Below, in pieces: positions 34,545 to 43,394 of a DNA stretch of 64,000 nucleotides. The notes under the pieces were generated by a model. The model was not told the DNA's origin. It made no database searches and saw only the letters and a program-made list of their open reading frames with translations. Origin of the DNA: Flavobacteriales bacterium (GTDB lineage Bacteria > Bacteroidota > Bacteroidia > Flavobacteriales_D > Crocinitomicaceae); NCBI GenBank assembly GCA_022361195.1, contig JAKSBJ010000112.1, positions 1 to 64,000 of the forward strand. Reading direction: 5' to 3'. The first letter of the stretch is position 1, and each line of letters starts with the position of its first letter. Both the position numbers and the translations under genes were made by a program.

Positions 34545-36450
34545 ACGGCTGATTGTATTGGTTTTTTTATTGGTTCCGTTGGGTTTACAAGCCCGAACAG
34601 GAATTTTGGACAAGATCATTTCAGTTGAAATAAAGAACACTCCCATACGGCTAATCCTTCAAAAAATTGAAACTGTCGGCCAGGTAAGATTCTCTTACAA
34701 TCCGCAGTTGGTTGAAGAAGATAAAATTGTCAGTTTAAGTATGAAATCCAGGACCATTCGATATGGTCTTTCTTTGATTTTTGACGAAACCATCCGCTTT
34801 AAAGAAGTAGGTAACCACATTGTTTTACTTGAGAACGAAAGTCCAGAACTAATCCGTGAACGAAAGAAACTCAAGCTCAACTATATCTTTAAAGGAAAAA
34901 TTACCGATAAACGAAGTGGAAAAAGCATCTCTAATGCCAGTATTTACGAAGTAGATAGTCGCCACACTTCCATTTCATCCGCCACTGGAGAATACGAACT
35001 TTTAATTCCTAAAACCACCCAGGTAAAGAGTTTATACTTTGGTAAGAAAGGTTATCACGATACCGTAATTGTTGTAAAAGCCACCGAAACTGAATCCGTT
35101 CAAATTGATATTGCCCTTGTACCCATTGAAAAAGATATCAGTAAAATAGATCCGAGCGAAATTAAACCCATCAGTAATCAACCTATTGAAGAACGGATTT
35201 TCTCCGGAATCATGATCTCTGATGAAACCTATCACCATTCCGAAAACCTCTCGGAATTAGACGAAACTCGTTGGGCTCAAATTTCCTTGGTACCGTCCGT
35301 AAGTATCGGATCCGACCTCTCCACAAAAGGATTAATTACCAACCACTTTTCACTCAATGTTCTTGCAGGCTATTCAAATGGCGTTTACGGAGTAGAAGTT
35401 GGCGGAATTTTAAACATTAACAAAGGAAATGTTTGGGGTGCACAAGTGGGCGGAATCAGTAATATGGTAGGTGGCAATGTCACTGGATTTCAAGGCGCCG
35501 GAATTGTCAATTTAGTAAAAGGAGATTTTTATGGTGCACAAGTAGGAGGAATCGCCAATTTGATTCAAGGAAACTACAGAGGAGTACAGGTGGGAGGAAT
35601 TAGTAGTATTGTAAAACGAGACTTTATTGGCGTACAGGTTGGTGGAATTACCGCTATTAGCCGTGGTGGTTTTTATGGCATTCAATTAGGCGGAATTAGC
35701 AGTGTCACTTTTGAAAAATTCATTGGATTTCAAATTGGTGGAATTCACAACATTGCTCGCGACAGTTTTTATGGCGGACAAATAGCGGGTATCTCCAATC
35801 ATTCCGGCGGAACCCAAAACTTCCTTCAAATTGCCGGAATTTCCAATTACTCCAAAGGAAATATGGGTTTACAACTTGGTGGAATTGTCAACTATACCCA
35901 GGAAAACAAAGGTTTGCAAATAGGATTGGTTAACATTAGCCGAAGAGGAAATGGAGTAGCTCTTGGGCTTTTTAATTTTGTACGAGAAGGATATCATAAA
36001 ACGGAGATTTTTACTGATGAACTTTTTCACCTCAACCTGGCCGTTAAAACCGGCTCTCAACGATTTTATAACATCTATACCGCTGGTATGCGTTTTGGCT
36101 TAGGGCAGCAAAATAATATGTACACAGTTGGGATGGGATTTGGAACCTATTTTAACCTCTCCGAAAAACTCATGACCAGTTTAGATTTTACCGGAAAAAT
36201 TGCCGTTGAAAATAATTTCTCCTCCCTCAATTTTGCATCCCTCTATCAATTTTCACCTACCCTGGATTTTAAAGCCGCCAAATGGATTACCTTATTCGCG
36301 GGACCTTCTGTCAACGTTAACGTCATGCAATTTCAGGACGCTGAAGGTAATTATAGCTCCGATGCCGTTTGGAATCCTATCTATACAGAATCCTTTACTG
36401 GCGGGAGTTTGCAGCTATGGCTGGGAGGTAAATTAGGAGTTAGACTATAA
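34534..36450 (+). CDS. STN-domain protein with 16-residue QxGGIxN surface repeats and C-terminal barrel-like domain
   Basis: The ATG at 34534 overlaps the anti-sigma stop by 11 bp (638 aa). After a signal peptide there is an STN domain (about 20-100: ...RLILQKIETVGQVRFSYN), a CarboxypepD_reg-like region, then about eleven tandem units of 16 residues, e.g. QVGGISNMVGGNVTGF, QVGGIANLIQGNYRGV (about 275-450). It ends in a barrel-like domain shared with the gene at 38880. The repeats resemble the surface-repeat family named after Leptospira LA_2272. STN domains bind the periplasmic side of TonB-linked signalling, so it may connect the sensor to the surface. Confidence 0.78.
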   Translation: MNFKRLIVLVFLLVPLGLQARTGILDKIISVEIKNTPIRLILQKIETVGQVRFSYNPQLVEEDKIVSLSMKSRTIRYGLSLIFDETIRFKEVGNHIVLLENESPELIRERKKLKLNYIFKGKITDKRSGKSISNASIYEVDSRHTSISSATGEYELLIPKTTQVKSLYFGKKGYHDTVIVVKATETESVQIDIALVPIEKDISKIDPSEIKPISNQPIEERIFSGIMISDETYHHSENLSELDETRWAQISLVPSVSIGSDLSTKGLITNHFSLNVLAGYSNGVYGVEVGGILNINKGNVWGAQVGGISNMVGGNVTGFQGAGIVNLVKGDFYGAQVGGIANLIQGNYRGVQVGGISSIVKRDFIGVQVGGITAISRGGFYGIQLGGISSVTFEKFIGFQIGGIHNIARDSFYGGQIAGISNHSGGTQNFLQIAGISNYSKGNMGLQLGGIVNYTQENKGLQIGLVNISRRGNGVALGLFNFVREGYHKTEIFTDELFHLNLAVKTGSQRFYNIYTAGMRFGLGQQNNMYTVGMGFGTYFNLSEKLMTSLDFTGKIAVENNFSSLNFASLYQFSPTLDFKAAKWITLFAGPSVNVNVMQFQDAEGNYSSDAVWNPIYTESFTGGSLQLWLGGKLGVRL

Positions 36451-36466
36451 TTTTTTAGATTCCCAA

Positions 36467-36492
36467 TAGGGGGTATTTCTTTTTGAGTTGTC
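36467..36492 (+). promoter_or_regulatory. ECF-type promoter motif upstream of the TonB-receptor-like gene
   Basis: AATAGGGGG at 36465-36473, 14-nt spacer, TTGTC at 36488-36492. Same arrangement as the motifs at 32067 and 33481. It lies about 30 nt before the ATG at 36522. Confidence 0.6.
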
Positions 36493-36521
36493 ATGAAAGT
36501 GAAAAACACAAAAAGAATAAA

Positions 36522-37361
36522 ATGAAAACCAAAAACTTCCTCCTCTTTTGTTTGTTCATCCTAACTGCTTCAGCCGTTTTTGGACAAAACTTAACACAAA
36601 CCGTTCGTGGAACTGTTATTGATTTTGATACGAAAGTTCCAGTAATTGGAGCTAAAGTAATTGTTGTTGACAGCACCCTTTCATTAGGAGCCATCTCAGA
36701 CGTTAACGGAGATTTTAAAATTGAAAATGTTCCGGTTGGAAGAATCCAATTACAAATTAACAGTGTCGGTTATCAGCTTATTAACCTTCCCAACATTTTA
36801 GTTGAATCGGGGAAAGAAAAAGTTTTGACACTGGAAATGGTAGAAGACATTCAAACCTTAAGCAAAGTCACCGTTACCAGCCAAAAAGATAAATCTGAAT
36901 CCATCAACAAAATGGCAACGGTAAGTGCCAAAACCTTTACAGTAGAGGAAACCAATCGTTATGCCGGAAGCTTGAACGATCCTGCCCGAATGGTTTCAGC
37001 CTTTGCGGGAGTTACTGGAAATGCAGAGGGAGATAATGACATTGTAGTAAGAGGAAATTCACCTCGAGGGATTTTATGGAGATTAGAAGGTATTGATATC
37101 CCCAACCCGAATCACTTTGCCGGAGAAGGTTCAACCGGAGGACCTGTAAATGCACTCAATGGCTCTATGCTGGCCAATTCTGATTTTTTCTCAGGGGCAT
37201 TTGCTCCAGAATATGGAAATGCTGTCTCAGGTGTTTTTGATGTGAAATTTCGCCAAGGGAATAATGAAAAAAGAGAGTATACTTTCTCGGCTGGTTTAAT
37301 GGGAATTGATGGAACTCTTGAAGGGCCATTCAAAAAGGCTACAGAGGATCTTATTTGGTGA
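36522..37361 (+). pseudogene. TonB-dependent receptor-like gene, N-terminal part before a frameshift
   Basis: Start at 36522: signal peptide (MKTKNFLLFCLFILTASAVFGQ, residues 1-22), a CarboxypepD_reg-like domain (VRGTVIDFDTKVPVIGAKV) and a TonB plug (MVSAFAGVTGNAEGDNDIVV; GILWRLEGIDIPNPNHFAGEG). The frame then leaves the conserved sequence and stops at 37361. Restoring one base in the run of five A residues (37332-37336) joins it exactly to the barrel encoded from 37355. It is either a true frameshift, an expression-control site or a sequencing error. Under its own ECF-type promoter. Confidence 0.8.
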
Positions 37362-38872
37362 ACTATCGCTATTCAACCGTCGCCTTACTTGATAAAGCCG
37401 GAATCTTAGACTTCTCAGGTATTCCAATTTATCAGGATGCCTCTTTCAAATTTGTTTTTCCAACTAAAAAAATGGGAACCTTCTCTTTGATTGGTTTAGG
37501 AGGATTAAGTAAAATCGTTCAAACCGATGAAGACGATTCTACCGGATTTGTACATGGTATTTACGATTACAAAGCTGGAATGGGAGTAGCTGGATTGAAG
37601 CACACTTACATTGTTAGTCCAAAGATTTATGTTAAAAGTTATGTCGCTGCCATGAATTCGCACAGTGGAGGAGAAGGACAGTTTTTAAACTCGGACAGCG
37701 TGCTTTTTCTATCAGAAAGAGAAAAATTTCAGGATAACAAAATCAAAGCTCAAACTATCATCAACTACAAGTTGAATAAAAAGAACATGTTTCAGGTTGG
37801 TGGAACTTACACCTTTTTGAACTACGATTTCTTTTATGAAGACGATTACGATGATGAAGATGGGATAATGACCCGTCATCTAAATTCAAAAGGAAATGCT
37901 GACATGATGCAATCTTTTGTTAGTTGGAAGTATAGAATCAATAACGACCTAACCATTGTTTCGGGATTGCACCACACTCATTTTTTCCTCAACGGGAATT
38001 ATGCTATTGAACCCCGACTTGGAGCTAAATGGCAACTGAATCCGCGTAACAACATCTCATTGGGTTATGGAATGCACAGCAAAATGGAAAGTGTTTCGAC
38101 CTATTTGTACAATGAGTTGCAAGAAAACGGTGAATACTATTATCCAAACCGTAATCTCGACTTCTCGAAAAGTATGCACTTTGTAGCTGGGTATGGTTTG
38201 CAACTTAACGAAAATCTGCACTTTAAAACAGAAGTTTATTACCAGCATCTTTACAACATTCCGGTTGAGAATGACAGTACCAGCTACTACTCCTTAATCA
38301 ACTCTAACCAAGGAATTCCTGACATTCCGCTTGTCAACAAAGGAACTGGAAGAAACTATGGAGCTGAATTGACCTTGGAGCGATTCTTCCACAACAACTT
38401 CTATTATCTCCTTACAGGATCCATTTATAAATCGCAATACACTGCTTTGGATGGAGTTGAACGAGACAGTCGTTACGACGCTAATTATGCTGCCAACCTG
38501 CTTCTTGGAAAAGAGTTTAAGATTGGTAAAAAGAAACGTAACAAAACGATTGGAATCAATACTAAAGTGTCATTTATCGGTGGAAACCGTTACACACCAA
38601 TTGACTTAGAAGCTTCTAACGCCGCCGGACACACCGTTAGAAAATGGGATGAGCCTTACTCTGTAAAAGGAGACAATGTTTTCTTTATCAACTTGGGAGT
38701 TACTTATCGGGTTGACATGAAGCGAGCAAGTCATTCCTTTAAAATCGACATTCAAAACCTCACCAATAACAAAGCTGTGGTTTCGGAATATTATAGTTCC
38801 CGAACACAATCAATTGTCCACAGCACTCAATTACCTATGATTCCAAATCTTGTTTACACCATTAAATTTTAA
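37355..38872 (+). pseudogene. TonB-dependent receptor-like gene, C-terminal barrel part after the frameshift
   Basis: This is the continuation of the receptor in another frame: about 505 residues of outer-membrane beta barrel, starting SYLVNYRYSTVALLDKAGI (frame-restored) and ending in a strand with a terminal Phe (LVYTIKF). There is no promoter, signal peptide or credible start codon of its own. Together the two parts would encode about 780 residues. It is followed 8 nt later by the second repeat-protein gene, so both are likely in one transcript. Confidence 0.8.
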
Positions 38873-38879
38873 CATTATC

Positions 38880-40043
38880 ATGAAGTACATTATTGCTTTA
38901 GCTTTTATTTACGGAGTAATTTTCGCCGCTGTCTCTCAAGAGAATGATAGCAGCAATTATAACCGTCCTTTTCAAGCCTCTGTTTTCTACCCTTTAGGAA
39001 CCAATGGTTTGGAATCACCTAAATACACCAACAATGTTTCTTTTAACCTCTTTTATGGCCTCAATGGTGGACTAAAGGGAATTGAATTTGGAGGATTGGT
39101 AAACTCTAACCTTGGAAAAGTACAAGGCGCTCAATTTGCCGGTATTGCCAACATCAACGCCGACAAGGTAAACGGAGCCATGTTTAGTGGCATTACCAAC
39201 ATTGCCAAAGATTCAAGCATTATCATTGCTGCAGCAGGAATCTCCAATGTTTTAGGGAATTCGAGTTATGGGCTATTAGCTGCAGGAATTTCCAATACGA
39301 CTAATGGAGACTTTTCAGGTGGGCAATTTGCCGGAATCACTAATCAAAACAATGGTGCTTTTATTGGAGGTCAGTTTGCTGGAATAACAAATGTTAACAA
39401 TGGTGATATGACCGGATTTCAAGCCGCTGGAATTTCCAATATCAATGCCGGGCATTTAACCGGAGCTCAAATTGGACTCATAAATCGTTCTAAAAAAGTA
39501 ACTGGGGCTCAAATTGGATTGGTCAATATATCCGACAGTATTAAAGGTGTTCCTATTGGATTGATTAATTACGTTCGTCAGGGTTATCATAGCTTTGAGT
39601 TTTACGGAAGTGAGTCCATTTACGCCAACATCAACTTTAAGTTGGGAGTAGAAAAACTCTACACCATTTACAAAGTAGGATACTTCAACAACAATGGAGA
39701 AAATTACCTCACTTACGGGTTAGGTTGGGGAAGCATGACCAGCATCAACGATCGTATTAAATTATCATTAGACCTGTCGGCTAACCACATTGTTCAGCAC
39801 AACAACAATCCCGATTTGGATTTATTAGCCAAAGGAGATCTAAACTTTCGTTTTGTGTTGAACAAGTACATTGATTTGTTTGTAGGGCCAAGCTTTAACA
39901 CTTACGTTGCAGAGTATGATGTAGATAGTGAAGCACCTCTTTTGAACGTTCCATACACCTTTTATGAAACCGATTGGTGGAATGGTAACGGAAGTACCTC
40001 CATTTGGATTGGAGCCAATGCCGGATTGGGAATTCGGTTTTAA
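38880..40043 (+). CDS. Exported protein with 16-residue surface repeats, paralogue of 34534
   Basis: Start at 38880 (387 aa) gives a signal peptide (MKYIIALAFIYGVIFAAVSQ). About ten units of the same 16-residue type follow (e.g. QFAGIANINADKVNGA, QFAGITNQNNGAFIGG, QAAGISNINAGHLTGA). The C-terminal third (GLINYVRQGYHSFEFYG...) is collinear with the C-terminal domain of the gene at 34534. It lacks the STN and carboxypeptidase-like domains. The function is unknown; a periplasmic or surface solenoid attached to a barrel is likely. Confidence 0.8.
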   Translation: MKYIIALAFIYGVIFAAVSQENDSSNYNRPFQASVFYPLGTNGLESPKYTNNVSFNLFYGLNGGLKGIEFGGLVNSNLGKVQGAQFAGIANINADKVNGAMFSGITNIAKDSSIIIAAAGISNVLGNSSYGLLAAGISNTTNGDFSGGQFAGITNQNNGAFIGGQFAGITNVNNGDMTGFQAAGISNINAGHLTGAQIGLINRSKKVTGAQIGLVNISDSIKGVPIGLINYVRQGYHSFEFYGSESIYANINFKLGVEKLYTIYKVGYFNNNGENYLTYGLGWGSMTSINDRIKLSLDLSANHIVQHNNNPDLDLLAKGDLNFRFVLNKYIDLFVGPSFNTYVAEYDVDSEAPLLNVPYTFYETDWWNGNGSTSIWIGANAGLGIRF

Positions 40044-40116
40044 GCAGAACTTGTTTTACGGTCAGAAAAAAGGGGAGAGAAATGCTTATAGTTTCCTGAG
40101 CATGATCTCCTCTTTT

Positions 40117-41283
40117 CTATTTTTCAATCCAGGCCAATCCATCAGCTGAAAATGGACCAACTTTTTTGTATTTAGCTTCAATCACAATTTCACCCTTATG
40201 GTTTAGGTAACCCCATTTTCCACTTTCAGCATCACGGTAAGCTAATAAATCCGAATTTCCGTCAGATCCAATAATTCGAGAAACATTCGCTGTTGTAAAA
40301 GGAGTCCCATCTAAATGATAGTATTTTGGTGTATCCCCATTCTTAATCATGACCATTCCATCCTCTTCGTAATGGATCAAGAGTTCATTTTCACATTTAA
40401 AAACTTCCTGTCCGGTTTTATCAATTAATCCCTGTTTACGATCCGTATTTTCAACAACCGAATAGCCTTTTTTGAATTGATTAACCCTGTAATAAATACC
40501 TTTAATTACTACCTCATCTTTTAGGTTAATGAAACCATGTTGTGTACGATTTGGTCCAAAAGCCACTGAAATTAATCCTTCAGATAAGCCAGTCAACGAT
40601 CTGTATTTAGAAGTCAAAACCACTGCACCACTGCTATCAATAATGCACGATTTACCCTTGTATTTCACTCGGGCATACCCTCCATTAAAAGAAGTAAATC
40701 CGGCTTGGGCAAACTGAAACGGAATTACCATTTCTCCCTTTTTATCAAAGAACCCATATACTTCTTCAGTGGCATCATACGGACAAAGACAAACCATTCC
40801 CTCACTAAAATTCTGTGCACCAATATAATTCGCCTCAATAATTACCTTACCTAAACTGTCAACATAGCCCAATTTTCCACCTTTATAAAACTTACTCAAC
40901 CCTTCAAAAAAGAAACCGCTTTTCTCCGATCGGGCTCCCAAATCATTTCCGTTATGATCAATTAAGCGATATTGCTCTTCGCCATCAATTCGTACCCAGG
41001 TTGCAGTTGTATGATATGGATTTGCTTTATCATATTTACACTGAACCGCTAAATTTCCTTTGGTATCAATAAATCCATATCGATAAAAAGCCTTATTTCC
41101 TTCAATCACATATTTACGAACCTTGGCTCGACCATTTGAAAAATCGTAAACACTTTTTGCCCAAATAGAGAATTGTTCCTGTCCCTTTTCATTGATGTAA
41201 AAGAATTCTTTTTCGTACTGAGATTGAGAAAAGCTTGAGATTGTAAGGCTTAAAAAGCCTAAAAGAAAGATTACTTTTTGCAT
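40117..41283 (-). CDS. Exported WG-repeat protein
   Basis: Start at 41283 (388 aa): signal peptide MQKVIFLLGFLSLTISSFSQ (residues 1-20). The rest consists of WG (KWG) beta-propeller-like repeats with the pattern 'YGFIDxxGxxVIxxxYxxAxxF.xG', e.g. YGFIDTKGNLAVQCKYD, LGYVDSLGKVIIEANYI, YGFFDKKGEMVIPFQF and WGYLNHKGEIVIEAKY. WG repeats occur in proteins of unknown role. A CAAAGCTA box (TAGCTTTG on the minus strand) at 41301-41308 is a likely -7 element. Confidence 0.87.
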   Translation of the reverse strand: MQKVIFLLGFLSLTISSFSQSQYEKEFFYINEKGQEQFSIWAKSVYDFSNGRAKVRKYVIEGNKAFYRYGFIDTKGNLAVQCKYDKANPYHTTATWVRIDGEEQYRLIDHNGNDLGARSEKSGFFFEGLSKFYKGGKLGYVDSLGKVIIEANYIGAQNFSEGMVCLCPYDATEEVYGFFDKKGEMVIPFQFAQAGFTSFNGGYARVKYKGKSCIIDSSGAVVLTSKYRSLTGLSEGLISVAFGPNRTQHGFINLKDEVVIKGIYYRVNQFKKGYSVVENTDRKQGLIDKTGQEVFKCENELLIHYEEDGMVMIKNGDTPKYYHLDGTPFTTANVSRIIGSDGNSDLLAYRDAESGKWGYLNHKGEIVIEAKYKKVGPFSADGLAWIEK

Positions 41284-41300
41284 ATTAATCAAATGATTAT

Positions 41301-41308
41301 CAAAGCTA
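41301..41308 (-). promoter_or_regulatory. Possible -7 box for the WG-repeat gene
   Basis: Minus strand TAGCTTTG, exact TAnnTTTG, about 17 nt before the ATG at 41283. No clear -33 element at the usual spacing. Confidence 0.4.
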
Positions 41309-41329
41309 AAAGTAACAGAAAGTAGGAGT

Positions 41330-43240
41330 TTATCTTCGCCTTTTCTTTCTTTTTTCCTTGAGCCATTTTGGCATTTCCTTTTTATTGGATTTTTGGGAAG
41401 AACCATCTGCTGTTAGTTTCTCCAATAAATCGGCTTTTCCGGCATTGAGTAACTTATCTTTTACCCATTGACGATTCTCTTTTTTATACCAAAAGAAAAA
41501 GCGGTGCTGGTCTTTCTTTTCTTTTTCAGTTTTAGGGACAAATGTAGGCTTCATGGTATATGGGTGAACACCTGCATAATAAATCACCGTAGCCACTGTC
41601 ATTGGGGTTGGTGTAAAATCCTGCACTTGTTCCAGCCGGAAGCCCATGTCCTTGGTCTCTGCTGCTAAATTGGCCATATCTTCCTCTTTGCAACCTGGGT
41701 GAGAGGAAATGAAATATGGAATTAAGGGCTGATTTAGGCCATTTTTCTTCTGAATTCGATCGTAGGACTGTTTAAACTTATGAAAGTGTTTAAACGAAGG
41801 TTTACGCATAATTCGGAGTGTATCATCTGCCGTATGTTCGGGAGCAACTTTTAATCGTCCTGAAACGTGACGGGTAATAAGCTGTTCCATATACTCCTCG
41901 GCCGAGTCTTCTTCCAGTTTTTTATTGTAATCCTTCACCAAAAGGTCGTATCGTATTCCCGAACCTACAAATGCTTTTTTGATGTCAGGGTGTTTATCTA
42001 CAGCCTTATAAATAGAGGTTAATGGTTTGTGTGATGTATCCAAATTAGAACAGACTACGGGATGAATGCAGGATGGACTGACACATTTTTCGCAAATGGA
42101 CTCATCAATTCCTTTCATCCGGTACATATTCGCTGAAGGCCCACCCAAATCGGATAAATACCCTTTAAAATCAGGATGCTTAGTTACCTCATCTACCTCC
42201 TTCAAAATGGACTTTTCACTCCGTGAAGCAATGAACTTTCCCTGATGAGCCGAAATGGTGCAAAAGCTACATCCACCAAAACATCCACGATGCATGTTGA
42301 TCGAAAATTTGATCATGTCGTAAGCCGGAATTGCCCCACGCTTATGATACTTTGGATGTGGCAAACGGGTATAGGGTAAATCAAAGGATTTATCAATCTC
42401 CTTTTCGGTCATGGTTTGGTAAGGAGGATTGATGATTAACATTTGATCGCCTGACTTTTGCAAAATTCTGCGAGCATGTAGTTTATTAGACTCCACCTCT
42501 ACCGTTTTAAAATTAGCTGCATAAGCCAATTTATCCTTCAAACAATCATCATGCGAATTAAGGTAAACATCTTCCCAATTTTTGTTTTTGGGTAAATTAT
42601 CATTTACATCTTGCAAAACTGCCGTTTGTGGAATGGTTTTAATGGATGATAAAGGAACTCCCTTTTTAAGCAATCGCAAAAGTTCACGCAGTGGTTGCTC
42701 CCCCATTCCATATACCATCATATCTGCCCCACTACTTTCTAAAATTCCCGGCATCAATTTATCCGACCAATAATCGTAATGTGTTACCCGACGCAATGAG
42801 GCTTCGATTCCACCTAAAACCACCGGAACATCTGGATAAATTTCCTTTAAGATTTTAGTGTAGACAGTACTGGCATAATCCGGCCTAAATCCGGCTTCAC
42901 CACCAGGTGTATAAGCGTCTGACGACCGTTTTCGTTTAGCGGCTGTGTAATGATTTACCATTGAGTCCATACAACCTGAAGTCACTCCAAAGAAGTATTT
43001 AGGCTTACCGAACTTCTTAAAATCTCGGAGATCATCTCGCCAGTTGGGTTGAGGAATAATTCCAATTCTGAATCCCTCATCCTCTATAATTCGGCCAATA
43101 ACAGCCGTTCCAAATGCCGGATGATCGACATAGGCATCACCTGAAACCAATACTACGTCCAGCTCATCCCAACCGTGATGTTCCAGCTCTTTTTTGGTAA
43201 TGGGTAACCAATCCGAAAGAGGTCTTCGATCCTGAATCAT
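41330..43240 (-). CDS. ygiQ: YgiQ-type radical SAM protein
   Basis: This 636-residue protein has the YgiQ N-terminal region (LPITKKELEHHGWDELDVVL, VSGDAYVDHPAFGTAVIG), the radical SAM cluster motif in HRGCFGGCSFC (about residue 310; C-x3-C-x2-C) and the C-terminal extension. Radical SAM enzymes use a 4Fe-4S cluster and SAM to form a 5'-deoxyadenosyl radical. The YgiQ reaction is not established. A Bacteroidota -33/-7 pair ends only 6 nt before the ATG, so the transcript may be almost leaderless. Confidence 0.92.
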   Translation of the reverse strand: MIQDRRPLSDWLPITKKELEHHGWDELDVVLVSGDAYVDHPAFGTAVIGRIIEDEGFRIGIIPQPNWRDDLRDFKKFGKPKYFFGVTSGCMDSMVNHYTAAKRKRSSDAYTPGGEAGFRPDYASTVYTKILKEIYPDVPVVLGGIEASLRRVTHYDYWSDKLMPGILESSGADMMVYGMGEQPLRELLRLLKKGVPLSSIKTIPQTAVLQDVNDNLPKNKNWEDVYLNSHDDCLKDKLAYAANFKTVEVESNKLHARRILQKSGDQMLIINPPYQTMTEKEIDKSFDLPYTRLPHPKYHKRGAIPAYDMIKFSINMHRGCFGGCSFCTISAHQGKFIASRSEKSILKEVDEVTKHPDFKGYLSDLGGPSANMYRMKGIDESICEKCVSPSCIHPVVCSNLDTSHKPLTSIYKAVDKHPDIKKAFVGSGIRYDLLVKDYNKKLEEDSAEEYMEQLITRHVSGRLKVAPEHTADDTLRIMRKPSFKHFHKFKQSYDRIQKKNGLNQPLIPYFISSHPGCKEEDMANLAAETKDMGFRLEQVQDFTPTPMTVATVIYYAGVHPYTMKPTFVPKTEKEKKDQHRFFFWYKKENRQWVKDKLLNAGKADLLEKLTADGSSQKSNKKEMPKWLKEKRKKRRR

Positions 43241-43245
43241 TGGTA

Positions 43246-43279
43246 CAAAGGTATGAACATTTGTTCAGAGGTTTTCAAA
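43246..43279 (-). promoter_or_regulatory. Near-leaderless promoter of ygiQ
   Basis: On the minus strand TTTG (43279-43276), a 22-nt spacer and TACCTTTG (43253-43246). The last base of the -7 box is 6 nt upstream of the ATG at 43240, so transcription should start at or next to the initiation codon. Confidence 0.6.
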
Positions 43280-43283
43280 ACAA

Positions 43284-43317
43284 CAAAGAGGGATGCCTAA
43301 TTAGGGCTCCCTCTTTG
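43284..43317 (-). terminator. Terminator after the T9SS cargo gene 43395
   Basis: CAAAGAGGGA (43284-43293) pairs with TCCCTCTTTG (43308-43317), 10 bp, in the gap between the 43395 gene stop and ygiQ's start. Confidence 0.55.
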
Positions 43318-43394
43318 AAAAGAACATTTAGTAGAAATTGTTAACTACTACTATTTCAAATTAAACCAATTGCTAGTGAATTAAAGGTTTTGGA

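Noticed and set aside
35400-35960. Regular DNA repeats in the STN-repeat gene resembling a CRISPR or tandem-repeat array
   Set aside because: The period reflects the 16-residue protein repeats; the unit sequences vary at the DNA level and there is no spacer/repeat structure.
37329-37361. Classic programmed -1 frameshift at A AAA AAG
   Set aside because: The base before the A-run is C, so the P-site tRNA would mispair; kept only as a weak possibility in the frameshift finding.
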